DNA from: Nannochloropsis oceanica
Taxonomy: Eukaryota > Sar > Eustigmatophyceae > Eustigmatales > Monodopsidaceae
Direction of reading: 5' to 3'
Assembly: GCA_004519485.1 (NCBI GenBank)
Contig: CP038117.1
Coordinates: 777,501-841,500, forward strand
DNA length: 64,000 bases
The notes below the pieces were generated by a model. It searched no databases. It was not told the origin of the DNA and saw only the letters and a program-made list of their open reading frames with translations. A program made the position numbers and the translations under genes. Below are positions 11,283 through 22,091 of the stretch, in pieces; position 1 is the stretch's first letter, and each line of letters begins with the position of its first letter.

Positions 11283-11954
11283 ATGCGTTCCATCACCATC
11301 GTGCTCGCTGCCACCGCCGCCCTCTCCTCTGCCTTCGTCATGCCCTCCACCCCCAAGGCCCCCGCGACCCAGCTGTCCGTCAAGAGCAAGGCTGTGCCCT
11401 TCCTCGAGGCGCCTAAGGCATTGGACGGGTCCCTCCCCGCGGACGTGGGTTTTGACCCCCTTGGCTTGTCTGATATTGGCTTTGACTTCACTTACCTAAT
11501 GGTGCCTACAAAGTGGGACGAGTCCCGCACTGGCCTGTCCGCGCTCAAGTGGTTCAGGGAAGCCGAGATCAAGCACGGCCGCTTCGCCATGCTTGCGGTG
11601 TTGGGCTGGGTAGCTGTGGACATGGGCCTGCGTTTGCCGGTTGCCAAGTACGCGGGGTACAATGCCGTGCAGGCGCACGATGTATTCGTCAAGAGCGGCG
11701 ACATGACCGTTGGCCTGTTGGCGATCGGGTTTCTAGAGGTAGTGATGGGTGCGGCGATCTACGAGATGAGCAAGGGCTCGGACCGAGCGGCGGGCGAGTT
11801 TAGCTTTGACCCCCTTGGCTTGGGCAAGGACCCGTCTAAGTATGCGCGGTACCAGGTGTCCGAGATCAAGAACGGCCGCCTTGCCATGCTCGCATTTGGT
11901 GGGATCGCCACCCAAGCGGTGCTGACCAACAGTGGCTTCCCTTACTACCAGTAA
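11283..11954 (+). CDS. Light-harvesting chlorophyll-binding protein (VCP/FCP-type LHC)
   Basis: A thylakoid antenna protein that binds chlorophyll and carotenoids and passes energy to the photosystems. Single exon, 223 residues, typical for the family. The N-terminus is a signal peptide ending ALSSAFVMPS, the plastid SSAF motif. The mature part opens with DVGFDPLGLSD. Helix 1 carries EAEIKHGRFAMLAVLGWV and helix 3 carries EIKNGRLAMLAFGG; these Glu/His and Glu/Asn plus Arg residues are the paired chlorophyll ligands and salt bridges. A second FDPLGLGKDP precedes helix 3, and helix 2 is MTVGLLAIGFLEVVMGAAIYE. In Nannochloropsis this class would bind chlorophyll a, violaxanthin and vaucheriaxanthin. 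The exact subfamily is not assigned. Confidence 0.95.
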   Translation: MRSITIVLAATAALSSAFVMPSTPKAPATQLSVKSKAVPFLEAPKALDGSLPADVGFDPLGLSDIGFDFTYLMVPTKWDESRTGLSALKWFREAEIKHGRFAMLAVLGWVAVDMGLRLPVAKYAGYNAVQAHDVFVKSGDMTVGLLAIGFLEVVMGAAIYEMSKGSDRAAGEFSFDPLGLGKDPSKYARYQVSEIKNGRLAMLAFGGIATQAVLTNSGFPYYQ

Positions 11955-12464
11955 AGGATGAGTCGAGAGCCCTAGCCAACAGCGAAAACCGAAACAGCAG
12001 AACAAGGAGCCACAGGATGAAGAAAAGCAGGAGCAGGAGCAGCAGCAACAATTACGGTGCAAACCCTCGCCACTGGATGGCTGGCGTGTGACTTTTTGTG
12101 TGTAGAAGAAAATAAGAAATACGGTCCCCGCATGCAGTGTAGTCAGATGATAGAGTTAACGAAATGCTTGCTTTGTATCGACAACCAGCCTCCTTTCTTC
12201 TGTCTCTATGTCATCGTAGAAAACTACAGATGTTGGCACCTCATGAAAATTCAATTACACTTGTTGTTGGACTGTCATATTCTGCGAATCCTTCATGAGC
12301 GTGAGTTTTCCCCCTCTATGTGGCAAAAAAGCACTCGCACTGAAAGAGCTGCTGATGTATCACACAAGTCATCTAACAATATCTAACACACTCAGATTAC
12401 TATCCATATCCATGGCCGATATGCCGCCAATGCAAGTACCTGCACCTCCCTTGTCTCCTTCCCC
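11955..12464. other. Convergent 3' intergenic region
   Basis: 3' flanks of the LHC gene and the uridine phosphorylase-like gene. There is a short purine-rich GAGCAGGAGCAGCAGCAA run near 12031. No gene is seen. Confidence 0.5.
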
Positions 12465-13457
12465 CTACATCACGAATCTCGCCAGCGCTCTTACCACTGC
12501 CCTGCCCCCTGTAACTTCCAAACAACTGAAAACTGACTGTTCACACACATCGCCTGTAGGACGGTTCGCGACACCAATACTCGCGGCCGCCGCGCGAACA
12601 GTACCCCGACTGGCGTTTGCCAAAGCAAACAATTGAAAAGTCTCCATTTCCATGCTTAACAACGAAGGATGCTGGGTCCGCAGTGTGTCGAGCACGTGCA
12701 TGTTCCGGTCGTCGAACAGGGTGTCTTCTCGGCCTTGGGAAGAGTAGAAGGAGCAGGCAGAGGCGTTCATTCCTTGTGTAACTCGGGCAGGACCTAGCTC
12801 GGCGATGAGTTCAGAAACCAAGGCATGGGATAGTGCTCGATCAGAGGGTTGAGGTGCAAATACCAGATATGGTTGGTGAGGTGTGTGAACCGTATCGTTG
12901 ACAGCGTCTGTTGGTACCGTTTTTGTCGTAGTGGTGGAGGTGGTGGGAGGCAAGAAGGCGTCGGGGTTGCGCATGCACAGCACGGAGCCAGGAGATGCAA
13001 CAATGACCCCGCCGACAGTCACATGTGACTGCAACACTCCACAAGTCCCAAAGCGGGCAATGATCAAGGGGCCTGCGACAATTTGCCTGGCTTCCCGCAC
13101 AAAAAAATCCATCATGGGCGAACCCATCCCAATAGCAACAATGGAAACGCCTACACCCTCAAAGGTTCCCGTATAGGTAATAAAACCACGCGGCGAGGTG
13201 TGCTCAAAGATTGGTTGCGTGCTATCTAGTGCCTTGGTAATCAGCGCGGCACGTCTTGGGCAGCCAACCGTGACGATGCGGGAGGCTATTTGGCCTTCTT
13301 TGAGGCCAAGGTGGAGCGTCGTCGAGTCGAGGTTACGAGGAACCGCATTCGTGTCCCGGTAGATGCATCGCGGTGTATCGTTGTCGTTGCTGCTGGTAGT
13401 GGTGGCTGCAGTGGTCGGAGTAGGCGTGTCTCCCTTTTTTCCATTTGTTGCCTCCAT
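12465..13457 (-). CDS. Nucleoside phosphorylase, uridine phosphorylase-like
   Basis: Predicted to split a nucleoside (probably uridine) with phosphate into base and ribose-1-phosphate in pyrimidine salvage. Single exon, 330 residues. It carries PNP/UDP-family features: RIVTVGCPRRAALITKALD near the N-terminus, FEGVGVSIVAIGMGSPMMDFF, IARFGTCGVL (phosphate and ribose site), and LLSMEMETFQLFALA, the Met-Glu-Met-Glu segment that binds the ribose hydroxyls. Residues 1-30 are Thr/Ser/Asn-rich and probably disordered, and a Thr-rich insertion sits at TTSTTTTKT. The start ATG at 13457 lies 5 bases after a CTTGCAG that resembles a 3' splice site, so an upstream exon is possible. Substrate choice between uridine and purine nucleosides is inferred. 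Confidence 0.88.
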   Translation of the reverse strand: MEATNGKKGDTPTPTTAATTTSSNDNDTPRCIYRDTNAVPRNLDSTTLHLGLKEGQIASRIVTVGCPRRAALITKALDSTQPIFEHTSPRGFITYTGTFEGVGVSIVAIGMGSPMMDFFVREARQIVAGPLIIARFGTCGVLQSHVTVGGVIVASPGSVLCMRNPDAFLPPTTSTTTTKTVPTDAVNDTVHTPHQPYLVFAPQPSDRALSHALVSELIAELGPARVTQGMNASACSFYSSQGREDTLFDDRNMHVLDTLRTQHPSLLSMEMETFQLFALANASRGTVRAAAASIGVANRPTGDVCEQSVFSCLEVTGGRAVVRALARFVM

Positions 13458-13950
13458 TCATTCCCTGCAAGGGATATGTATGGTGAGGGGAGGTTGATTG
13501 CACGCTTTCCCAAAATAAGAACATTTATGCCCCGTCTCCACTTATCGAGAGTCCTGTACAGCCTTTCCAAAACACCGTCTCTTGAATGGCCTTGTGGTGC
13601 CTCGGTCGTCCTCATCATGAGCGTTTAACCCGCTCGAAACCCGCCATTCGGCGAGCACGTCACTCAGAGGGGGCTCTTCCTATTTATCCCACTGCACACC
13701 GGCCATGAGCCATGGACAACTACCTGCAGACAACCAAGACAATACCACATAAGATGTCTTGAAGTTACAGTGGTGTAAGACCCGGCTCAGGGGCAGCCAT
13801 ATGGTTTCTGCTTTGCTTTGCCTTTCATTCTCTTCCCTACAACTTCAACTCCACTGCGCCACACTCACACAGACATCCTACTGCAATCCATTTCCACGGC
13901 ACAGGGCTCTCCAGCCGCGGTCCTCCCATAGATAGCACCCCATAACAACC
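13458..13950. other. Divergent intergenic region
   Basis: Upstream DNA of the nucleoside phosphorylase-like gene (-) and the SCP2 gene (+). A minus-strand frame starting at an ATG at 13618 overlaps it but has no recognisable domain. It might be a 5' exon or leader. Confidence 0.4.
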
Positions 13951-15092
13951 ATGCCTCACGCGCCCCAAATCTTCGAAGAAATGCGTAAGTTTAAAGATGG
14001 GGGCGGGATAATTTTGTCTGTATCTATCTTCTTTGCTGCCTCTTGTGTCACGCTGCACAACCCCCTTCCTTTTATTGACATAAGGCTTCTCTTCAAGGAG
14101 AACGGCTGCAGTAAAAACCTAGAGAAATGACACACTTTCCTAGAAGTGGTGATTGCCGAGGAAATGGAAAGTTGATGCTCTGTTGACGGCTCTGACAATT
14201 TATCATCCTTCCATCAACACAAGCATCCTTCTTCTATATAAATACATGGGGTGAAAGATTTCCAAACATCTATATCTCATTCTGAAAAGCATATGTAATC
14301 GTCTTCGTGGTACTTTAAGAAAAAGATTCCTCCTCCAATCCTTTACACTTACCCGTAGCCTTCCCCCCCCCCACGACAATTTACTCAGGCGAGGCCGTTC
14401 AAGAAATCGGTCCGGCCCTAAAGAAAAAGTTCACGGGCATCGTTCGCTTTGAGATCACTAACGTCGGCACCTGGACTCTGGATTTGAAAAGCGGGGACGG
14501 CACAGTCATTACCGGGGAAGGGAGCGTAAAACCCGATCTGGTCATCAAGGTCGCTGATGATGATTTCGCGTCTTTGTACGAAGGGAAAAGCAATGCTCAA
14601 CAGGCATTCATGAAAGGGAAGCTCAAAGTAAAGGGCAATATGAGCCTAGCTATGAAATTCAACCAGGTTCTGACAGCCACCCGCAAGCAGCTGGAGAAGG
14701 GCAAGAAGAAGAAGGCGGCAGGTGCGGCGGCCGCGGCGATAGCCGTCTCGGCAGCGCCGAAGGCTCAGGTGGTGTTTGACCAGCTAGCAGAGGTCTTGCC
14801 CACGAAAGGTGCAGCCTTAGTGGCTAAAATGAAGGGAGTGATTCAGTGGGATATCAATGGAGAGAAGTGGCTGTTGGACCTTAAGAACGGAACGGGGAGC
14901 TTGAGCAAGGGCACGGGGCCCGCAGACCTGACGGTGACCATGGCGGATGATGTCTTCTTCGAGGTGTCACAGGGGAACTTGAGCGCGCAGCAGGCATTCA
15001 TGAAGGGACAGATTAAGATCAAGGGAAACATGGGAATGGCTACTAAATTAGGACCTATTTTGAATGCGGCAAAACCGACGGCGCGGATGTAA
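13951..15092 (+). CDS. Tandem SCP2 sterol-carrier domain protein
   Basis: SCP2 domains bind sterols, acyl-CoAs and other lipids and are common in peroxisomes. Two exons: 13951-13984 (ATG plus 11 residues) and 14389-15092; the intron 13985-14388 has GTAAGT and ACTCAG borders and the frame continues EEMREAVQEIG. Total 245 residues holding two SCP2 copies. Copy 1 runs from IFEEMREAV to GNMSLAMKFNQVL. Copy 2 runs from VFDQLAEVLP to GNMGMATKLGPIL. Both have the W..D.K.G.G strand pattern and an AQQAFMKG(K/Q)(L/I)K(V/I)KGNM end. They are joined by a Lys/Ala-rich linker (GKKKKAAGAAAAA). The C-terminus is TARM, not a clear PTS1, so peroxisomal location is unproven. Both copies look intact. Confidence 0.92.
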
Positions 15093-15647
15093 GTCAAAGG
15101 AGGTGCTAGTTGAGGAAGGGGAGCTGGTGGGGGAAAAGAAGAAAGTAGATTTTACATCACACAAATCATAAAAAGAAAGATGAGTGAAATAAATGGGTTT
15201 GATCGCAAATGGGCGATAGTTCTAATTACGACGATCAGGAAGAGTCGCAGGTGTGTCATTTTGTAGAGATTGAGAGCCATAGGGAGAAGCTGCAAAAAAG
15301 GAACAAAGGAAACAAAAAGAAGAGGGGAAAGCAAAACCGACAAGGGAAATGAATTAAAGCATTACACATGGAAGCAAACCCAGGCACAGGTAGCAAGCAT
15401 TTCTAAAGTTCCTACCAAACAGTACTTTGTTCTTTTCCTTTCTCTTGTCATTTACCTCAGTAGTCAACAACAGCCTTGGAGTCTGTTTCACAGAGGCACC
15501 CCATTCGACATTCAAAGTAATTTAATGAAGGCTTTGCATTTCCTTTTTCGGGGCCTTCACTTTGAGCGGTGCCTTTCTCCTTGATGTTTCCTCTGGACGT
15601 TTCACATAGGGGAAAGAGTGTTTTGCCCCAATCAAAAATTTTCCACT
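15093..15647. other. Convergent 3' intergenic region
   Basis: AT-rich DNA between the stops of the SCP2 and pseudouridine synthase genes. No recognisable gene or repeat. Confidence 0.5.
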
Positions 15648-16514
15648 TTATATCATCACACTCACCATTCCCTCGTCCCACACCTTAGGATACTGCGTCG
15701 AGAAACTCACCCGCTCCTGTGTCGTTGGATGCCTGAAAGCCAATGACTCCGCGTGCAAACATAACCGTCCACCCGGTGCCTTGTTTTGTACTCTCAGTGA
15801 GGCGTAAAAGGGATCCCCTAAGATAGGATGGCCAATGCAACTGAGGTGCACGCGTAACTGGTGCGTCCTTCCTGTGATAGGCCGCAGCTCAACCAAACTG
15901 CTGTCAGCGCCACGGCTTCGAATCGTGTACTCAGTCAAAGAGGGCTTACCTGTCATCTTGTCCACCATTTGTTTGGGTGGATTGTCCATATCCTTGCTCA
16001 AGGGAAGGTTGATTTGCCCATTGATAGGATACAGGTCATCGCCTTCCACCACGGCCACGTACTTTTTTTGCATCCCTCCGTCCCCGCCCGCCGTCAGATT
16101 CCTGGCTTCCGGTCGGAGCTGCATGTGTAGATTTTTAAGGGCAACATCGTTCTTAGCTAAGACGAGTACGCCTGAAGTGCCTTGGTCCAAGCGATGGACG
16201 ACCATGCGCGTAAAGTCTTTGATGCCAAAGTGGGCTGCAACACGTACTACCAACGAGTCTTGAATGAAGCGCCCAGGTACACACAAAGCCCCGGCCGGTT
16301 TATTAACAACGATGATGTCCGCATCGTCATGCACGACTTCAAGCTCAAAGTTTTTCATGGCTTTTTCGTGGGCTTCAATGCCTTCCTTACCATCCCCAGG
16401 ACGGAACCCAATAATGTCACCACTGCTGCCATACAGGCGATGCAGCTGCATTCTACCTGGGGCACATCTCCCGGCAGGGGCGGTGACCCATGCCAGGGAA
16501 CGCCGCCACGACAT
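15648..16514 (-). CDS. RluA-family RNA pseudouridine synthase
   Basis: Isomerises uridine to pseudouridine in rRNA or tRNA. The chosen start (16514) gives 288 residues; an in-frame ATG at 16703 would give 351. The shorter start is preferred because a strong acceptor-like TTTGCAG ends one base before it, and the first residues (MSWRRSLAWVTAPAGR) look like a mitochondrial presequence. Catalytic motif HRLDQGTSGVLVLAK holds the essential Asp. Before it comes DADIIVVNKPAGALCVPG, and later LRPITGRTHQLRVHLSCIGHPILGDPFYA, the conserved RluA/TruB-fold motif III. There is no S4 domain at the N-terminus. Which RNA site is modified cannot be read from the sequence. Confidence 0.92.
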   Translation of the reverse strand: MSWRRSLAWVTAPAGRCAPGRMQLHRLYGSSGDIIGFRPGDGKEGIEAHEKAMKNFELEVVHDDADIIVVNKPAGALCVPGRFIQDSLVVRVAAHFGIKDFTRMVVHRLDQGTSGVLVLAKNDVALKNLHMQLRPEARNLTAGGDGGMQKKYVAVVEGDDLYPINGQINLPLSKDMDNPPKQMVDKMTGKPSLTEYTIRSRGADSSLVELRPITGRTHQLRVHLSCIGHPILGDPFYASLRVQNKAPGGRLCLHAESLAFRHPTTQERVSFSTQYPKVWDEGMVSVMI

Positions 16515-17094
16515 ACTGCAAACAAGCGAGAAGAGTAATGAGTGATGTAGGAGGCGGCTGCTGCAGAACATTAGGAGTCGCAGGGAAGGCTGAGGTTTTT
16601 GGATGGGGGAAGGAGGATGGTGAAGAATGTGCTTTGCGGCGGCCTGTGTCAGTTTGTGCAGGGAAAAGCAAAGTATGAAACAAGCAATGCGTGATGAAGG
16701 CATAGATGGTGATTAGGACTGCACCCACATACACTACAAAGGGCGTGAATAGGAGGGAGGAGGCAAGGCAAAAAATGAACGCCGCCCTGCTTCTTCAACT
16801 TTTAACTGCTGCTTCTTGCTGCCCTCGCTCCCTCAGCCCCCTTCTAAAGCTGCACTATTTACTCCTCCCCTTGCACCACCATAGGAAGTAAAACAAGGCG
16901 CAGGAAAAATTCTTGCTCTGCTTCGCTCCATAGCGGCGGCTAATTCAGTGTCACACACCGAATTTTTCATCCCGCCCTTTTCCTATAGTTGGCACACCAT
17001 CATCGCGTCGGGCTTCTTGCTCCTGCCCTTGAGCTGATTTGACGGAGCCAACCCAAAAATCAAGCCACGTGCGGCGACCCCTCTCCTATCCGCG
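16515..17094. other. Divergent intergenic region
   Basis: Upstream DNA shared by the pseudouridine synthase (-) and the M16 peptidase (+). It probably contains a 5' leader intron of the first. No other gene is seen. Confidence 0.45.
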
Positions 17095-20000
17095 ATGGAG
17101 GACTCTTGGCAGCTTTTGTCGGTCTCGGCTTTGCTCAAGCCAGACGGTAAGTCCTATATGTGAGGGGACAGTCGCTGCAGGCGCATAAGTGAGTGAGCCT
17201 TCCTGTGCCCGGTGCGCTGTATGCCATGGTGCCTTGGATTGCACAAAGGCGCGCTGTGGAGTGTGACGCTGTCTTCCAGCTGGGGCATAAAATTCAATAA
17301 ATGCACTAACTCAACTTTCCTTCCCGCACACTTTCTCATACCTTCCTTTCCTTTCCACCTTCCTGTATAGGCCGCGGTCGATGGCGCCGTCTCACCGCCT
17401 TTGACGCCGAACATCGTGTGCCTGTCGAGGTGTACATCTCCGAGCGCACCGGCCTCCGAGTGATGCTCGCCCAAGTCCCAGGCCCCCTGGTGACAGGCTT
17501 GGCATGTGTTGCGACGGAAGCTTTGGATAACCCACCCCGCTGGCGGCAAGACGATGGTATGGCCCACATTCTCGAGCATCTGGTAATGGCCGGAAGTGAG
17601 GATTTTCCGTACAATGGGGTGTTGGACCAGGAAGCGTTAGTCTCCGCCTCCGCCTCCTCGTCCTCCCCCTCGTCCTCCTCTACTCCTCCTTCCTCCTCTT
17701 CTTCCATAAAAGCCGAGAAGGACAGAAAGGACAACCTCCTCCTCCTCCTCCCCCCCGGCGGCCCCACCAAAGCCTGGCATGATACAGACTACACTGGATA
17801 CACACTAACCACTGCAGGCGCTGCTGGCTTCCTTGTCCTCCTCCCCGTCCTCCTCGACCACGTCTTTTTTCCACTTCTCTCCCCCTCTGCGTTCCTCACA
17901 GAAATTCATCACATCAACGGCCAAGGCCGAGATGGTGGGAATGTATACGAAGAAATGCGTGCAGTCGAGGCGGCAGGGGGGGAGGGAGGGGGAAAGGGTT
18001 CGCCACGACAGCGGTTGTTGGAAATGCTTTATCCGCCAGAGAGTGGTTATAGGGCAATGACGGGAGGGAGGAGTAGTAAACTAAGGCAGGTCACGCGGGA
18101 AGGGGTGTTGGATTTTCACCGTGAATTTTACCGACCGGATAATGTGGCGCTGGTGGTAACAGGACGAGTGGAGGTGAAGGAGCTCTTCGCGAGTTTGGAA
18201 GGGATTGAGGCGAAACTACTGAAAGCTGCACGAACTGCTGGTGCTGCAGGAACGGGGCCTGGGCGATTTTTGGGGAGTTTTCTAGGAGCGGGATCGACAC
18301 CGATAGATGTGAGGAGGCGCCCATGGTTTCATTGTGTAGAGGCAGCGACCATGGTCCCCCCCTCGTCCTCGTCATCGTCCTCCTCTACTGGTGGTGGGCC
18401 GCGCATCGACCGGATAACCTACCCCTCCACCGCATCCTTCAGCTTCCACAGTAAAGACCGACAGCAGCAAGACCACCACCCCCTGCAGCAGCAGCAGGAC
18501 GAGGAGGAAGAATGCCAAGCCTTACTGGGTTGGCTTGGTCCATCCTGGGAAGACTTTCAAGCTAACCTCGCTTGGCGCATCTTGTTGCTCTACCTTGTGG
18601 AAGGCACCTCGGCTCCCCTACAGAGGATGGTGTTGGAGATGGGTGTGTGCCGCACTCTGACTTTTGGAATGCAGGAGGGAAGGAGGGGGATGTGCTATTT
18701 GACTTTTGAAGGGGTGAGGTCTCAGGACCTGGAGAGAATATACCCGGCTTTCAAAGACTTGCTAGAGGAAGAGGGAGGAGGGCAGGAGGGCGAGGGAGGG
18801 TTGGATATGGGGAGGATACGGGCGTTGATCCATCGGGAGAGGATGAGATACTTGAGTGATATAGAGGAGGATCCGTATGCCAGCTTGACGAGTCTGTTGC
18901 TATATGCATTTTTGTACGGGAAAAGGGAAGGGGAGAAGACGCAAGGCGAGGGAGGAAAGGAAGGAACGGTGAGTGAGGCTGAGGAGGCAGCGCAGTTGAA
19001 AGATAGGGTGCAGAACACGGTGTCACGTTTGGAAGCTTTGCCCTGCCGGGAAGAGAGCGTGGAGGATAAGCGATATTGGAAACAGCTCTTGCAGGGCACC
19101 TTGTTGGACGCCAGCAAGACTGTTCTGGTGCTTGCACGTCCAAATTCCAACCTGACGCGAGCCCGGGAGGAGGCGGAGGAGGAGCGGCAGGAGGAGCAGG
19201 CCCAGTGGTTAGGAGCTGAAGAACTTGCGAAGCGAGGACTGGCGTTGGTTGCTGCGAAGGAGGAGATGAGTCGCCCTTGCCCGCCGCAGTTGCTCGATGC
19301 GTTATTGGCGTCTGCTCCTGTTGCTGCCGGTGGAGTGGGAGGTGGGAAGGATGGAGGGCTGTTGCCATCGGTGCCTGTGTGCACGGTTCGGAATGTCTTG
19401 ACGCCGTCGGGGAAGGCCGTGTTTGAGGTTCTTTCAACAATCACGCACGACAACAGCTGCAGTAGCGGCGGCAGCAGCAACGACAAGGATGAGTACGAGG
19501 ACCAGGAAGCGAGAGAGGGAGGAAAGGATGAGGACGACCTCACGCTACCCACCCCTGCTTTCACCGTGAAAGACACCAACAATGAGCGGGGGGTCCTCTC
19601 CACAGCACTCAAGGTCGCACAGGCGTTGCATGCCAATGGATTAGGGGCCGAGAGCCCTTTTGACCCTCAGGGGCGTCCGTACCATCTACCCTTTTTCTGT
19701 CAATGGGATCACGTAGAAGCGACTGAGTTTGTGACTGTTACCGTGTGGCTTGAGACGTCCTCCGTACCCGACCATCTTCGTCCCTTGTTGGAACTGTGGT
19801 TGGAAGTGCTTTTTGATTTGCCCATTCGGCAGGAAGATGGGTCATTGTGGTCCCCCAGAGAGGTAGCACGGTATTTACAAGCCGACACAGTGAGTGCGAG
19901 CAATGCCCTGGGGACGGGAAGGAGCAATTTTTATGCCGGAATCTGGTCGCAGGCTGCGTCGGTGACTCTGAAAGTGGAAGCGGACAAGCACTGGCATGCT

Positions 20001-21650
20001 GTGCGCTGGTTGAGAAATCTGTTGTACCGCACGGAGATGTGCCCGGAACAGGTGAAGAATGCAGCGACTAAGTTACTGGGGGAGATTGAGGGTTACCAGC
20101 AAGATGGCATGTCTGTGTGTTCGGGGTTGATGCGAGGACTGACGTTTGATGCGTGTCGCAGTAACCATGCTGCTACCTCTTTCATTCGACAGTACGGCGT
20201 GTTGACTGCAGTGTTGCAGCGGCTTCGAACCCATCCCTTGGGTATTCTAACCGAACTCACAGCACTTCAAGAAGCATTGACGCAACCCTGGAACTTGCGA
20301 GTGCATGTTGTGTGTGACGTGCTTGCCCAACCTGATCCAGTTCGTCCCTGGCTACGTGACTTTTTGCCCTTGACCCAAGCGCGGCTTGCCACTAAGGTCT
20401 TGCAGGTGGCTGCTGCTGCAGCGATGGGGGGAGAGAGTAAGGGAGGGCAAGAGCAGAGGCAGCAGCGGGAGGGGGCGCTGGGTACATCTGTGGATTCGTC
20501 CTTCTCGTCTTCTTCCACCAGTGGCACCGCTCCTGCTGGTTCTACTGAAGGCCAATCAGGAGATGAAGACGACATCGGCCCCTCTCTACTACCCCTCGCT
20601 CTGTCCAGCTTGCGCTGCCCTGTAGTCGAGTCTCGGACTTTGCGGACAATTGAGTGCCTCAATCCAAGTGGGAAAGGCCTTCTCATCTCCTCCCCCGCCA
20701 TTGATGCCGGCTACTTAATTCAATGTGCACCCTTCGACCCCCATGCTGATGACCTATTTTATGGCTCTCCAGGCTATGCAGCCTTGCTGGTCACCATGGA
20801 GTACCTCATCCGCCACGCCCCCCTTCAACAGCAACAACGACACTCTTCTCCCTATTCCTCCCACACCTCACGTGGGCACACTACTCTCGCAGGATCAACA
20901 GCGGCAGCGGCAGCGTCGGCGGCAGCATCACTACCAGCAGCAGTACCAGCGGCAGGAAGCTACGAACTGACCTGCTCTCCAGAACAGGGGATTCTGACCC
21001 TATCCTTCTACAAATCTCCCAACCTCACTGTCGCCTACACGGAAGCCCAAGACCTCGTCCGTGCTTACGCCGGCGGCGCACTCGAGATCGATACCCATGC
21101 ACTAGCCGCAGCGAAAGGCGCAGTGATGTTTGAATACCTGGATAGAGTTTGGACGGGCCCAGCGGCAGCGCAACAGAGTTTTATGAACTATTTTCGGGGG
21201 ACCTCTCCAAGGTTTTGTGTTGAAACCATTGCAGCGGTGCAGGAGGTGAGGGAGGTAGAGGTGGTAAGAGCGGTGAGAAAGCATGTCCTGAGATTGTTTG
21301 ACGTGACCAGGACAAGCATGGTGGCTGCTTGTCCATCCTCGCAGGCTTTGTCGTTGAAGTTCGATCTGGTGAGGAAGCTGGGAAGGCCGGTAGTGGAGTC
21401 TGGAACGATTGAGAGGGTGTTGGCACGCGTGGTGGCGGAGGAGGACAGTATGTCAGAGACGGAGAGTAGCACGAGTTGCTCGGATACGTCGCTTGCGATG
21501 GAGTTGCTTGAGAGGGGCGGAGGGGGGGAGGGAGGGATGGAGGGAATGAAAGATTGGGTGGGGGAAGTGGTGATGAGGAGGCCGGATCGGTTATTGATTG
21601 CGGCGGCGGCGATGGCGGGGGTGGCTTTTGCGCTGGCTCAGAAGAGGTAG
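17095..21650 (+). CDS. Large M16 zinc metallopeptidase, C05D11.1-like branch
   Basis: Two exons: 17095-17146 (MEDSWQLLSVSALLKPD) and 17371-21650; the intron has GTAAGT and GTATAG borders and the frame runs PDGRGRWRRLTAFDAEHRV. Total 1443 residues, large for M16. The inverted zinc motif HILEH lies near residues 83-87 (GMAHILEHLVMAGSEDFPY), followed by TKAWHDTDYTGYTLTTAG and LLPVLLDHVFFPLL. The downstream EIHHINGQGRDGGNVYEEM is typical of the M16 branch named after worm C05D11.1, close to presequence protease. Such enzymes degrade peptides in a closed chamber. Ser-, Gln- and Glu-rich insertions (near 17650, 18360, 19440, 20880) swell the length. The last residues (LLIAAAAMAGVAFALAQKR) form a hydrophobic tail that could anchor it to a membrane. 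No clear targeting peptide is seen. Confidence 0.88.
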
Positions 21651-22091
21651 TAGGAGGTGAATGACTATGTGTATGTGGGAAAACAGAGAGAGCGAGGAAG
21701 AGAAGGGAGTAGGGAAGGAGGGTGTGTAGCACAGGCGGTGCCACAGAATTTGTTGCGCTGTGTACGTGTGCGCTGGAGAAGGCGAAACGGGAAAGAGGAG
21801 GAATGTTAGGAGAAGGGAGGCTGGGGATACAACAAGGCAAGATGATATACACACACACATACATACATACATACATACATACATACACACATACATACAT
21901 ACATATATATGTACACGGTCGTGGCAAAGATCCATGAGAAGAAAGGAAGATAAGGGATACACAAAAGAGAAAAGAAAAAACGTGTACAGAGGGGCTGCTG
22001 CGCAAAACGGTTTTTGCTCTTACGATTTATGAGGATCATCTTCTTTATAAATTTCCTTTTGCCTTCTCCCCTCTTTCCCATCAGCATGTCT
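21651..22091. repeat. Convergent 3' region with a TACA microsatellite
   Basis: Between the stops of the M16 peptidase and MetRS genes. It contains a CA/TACA repeat from about 21850 to 21910. Open frames across it are products of the repeat. Confidence 0.8.

Noticed and set aside
18722-19636. 304-residue Ser-rich minus-strand frame
   Set aside because: Shadow of the M16 peptidase gene; the plus strand has the conserved domain.
21850-21910. Regular repeats considered as a CRISPR array
   Set aside because: Simple TACA/CA microsatellite without spacers, in a eukaryotic context.
21181-22005. Long minus-strand frame across the end of the M16 gene and the TACA repeat
   Set aside because: Antisense to a well-supported coding region and extended by the microsatellite.
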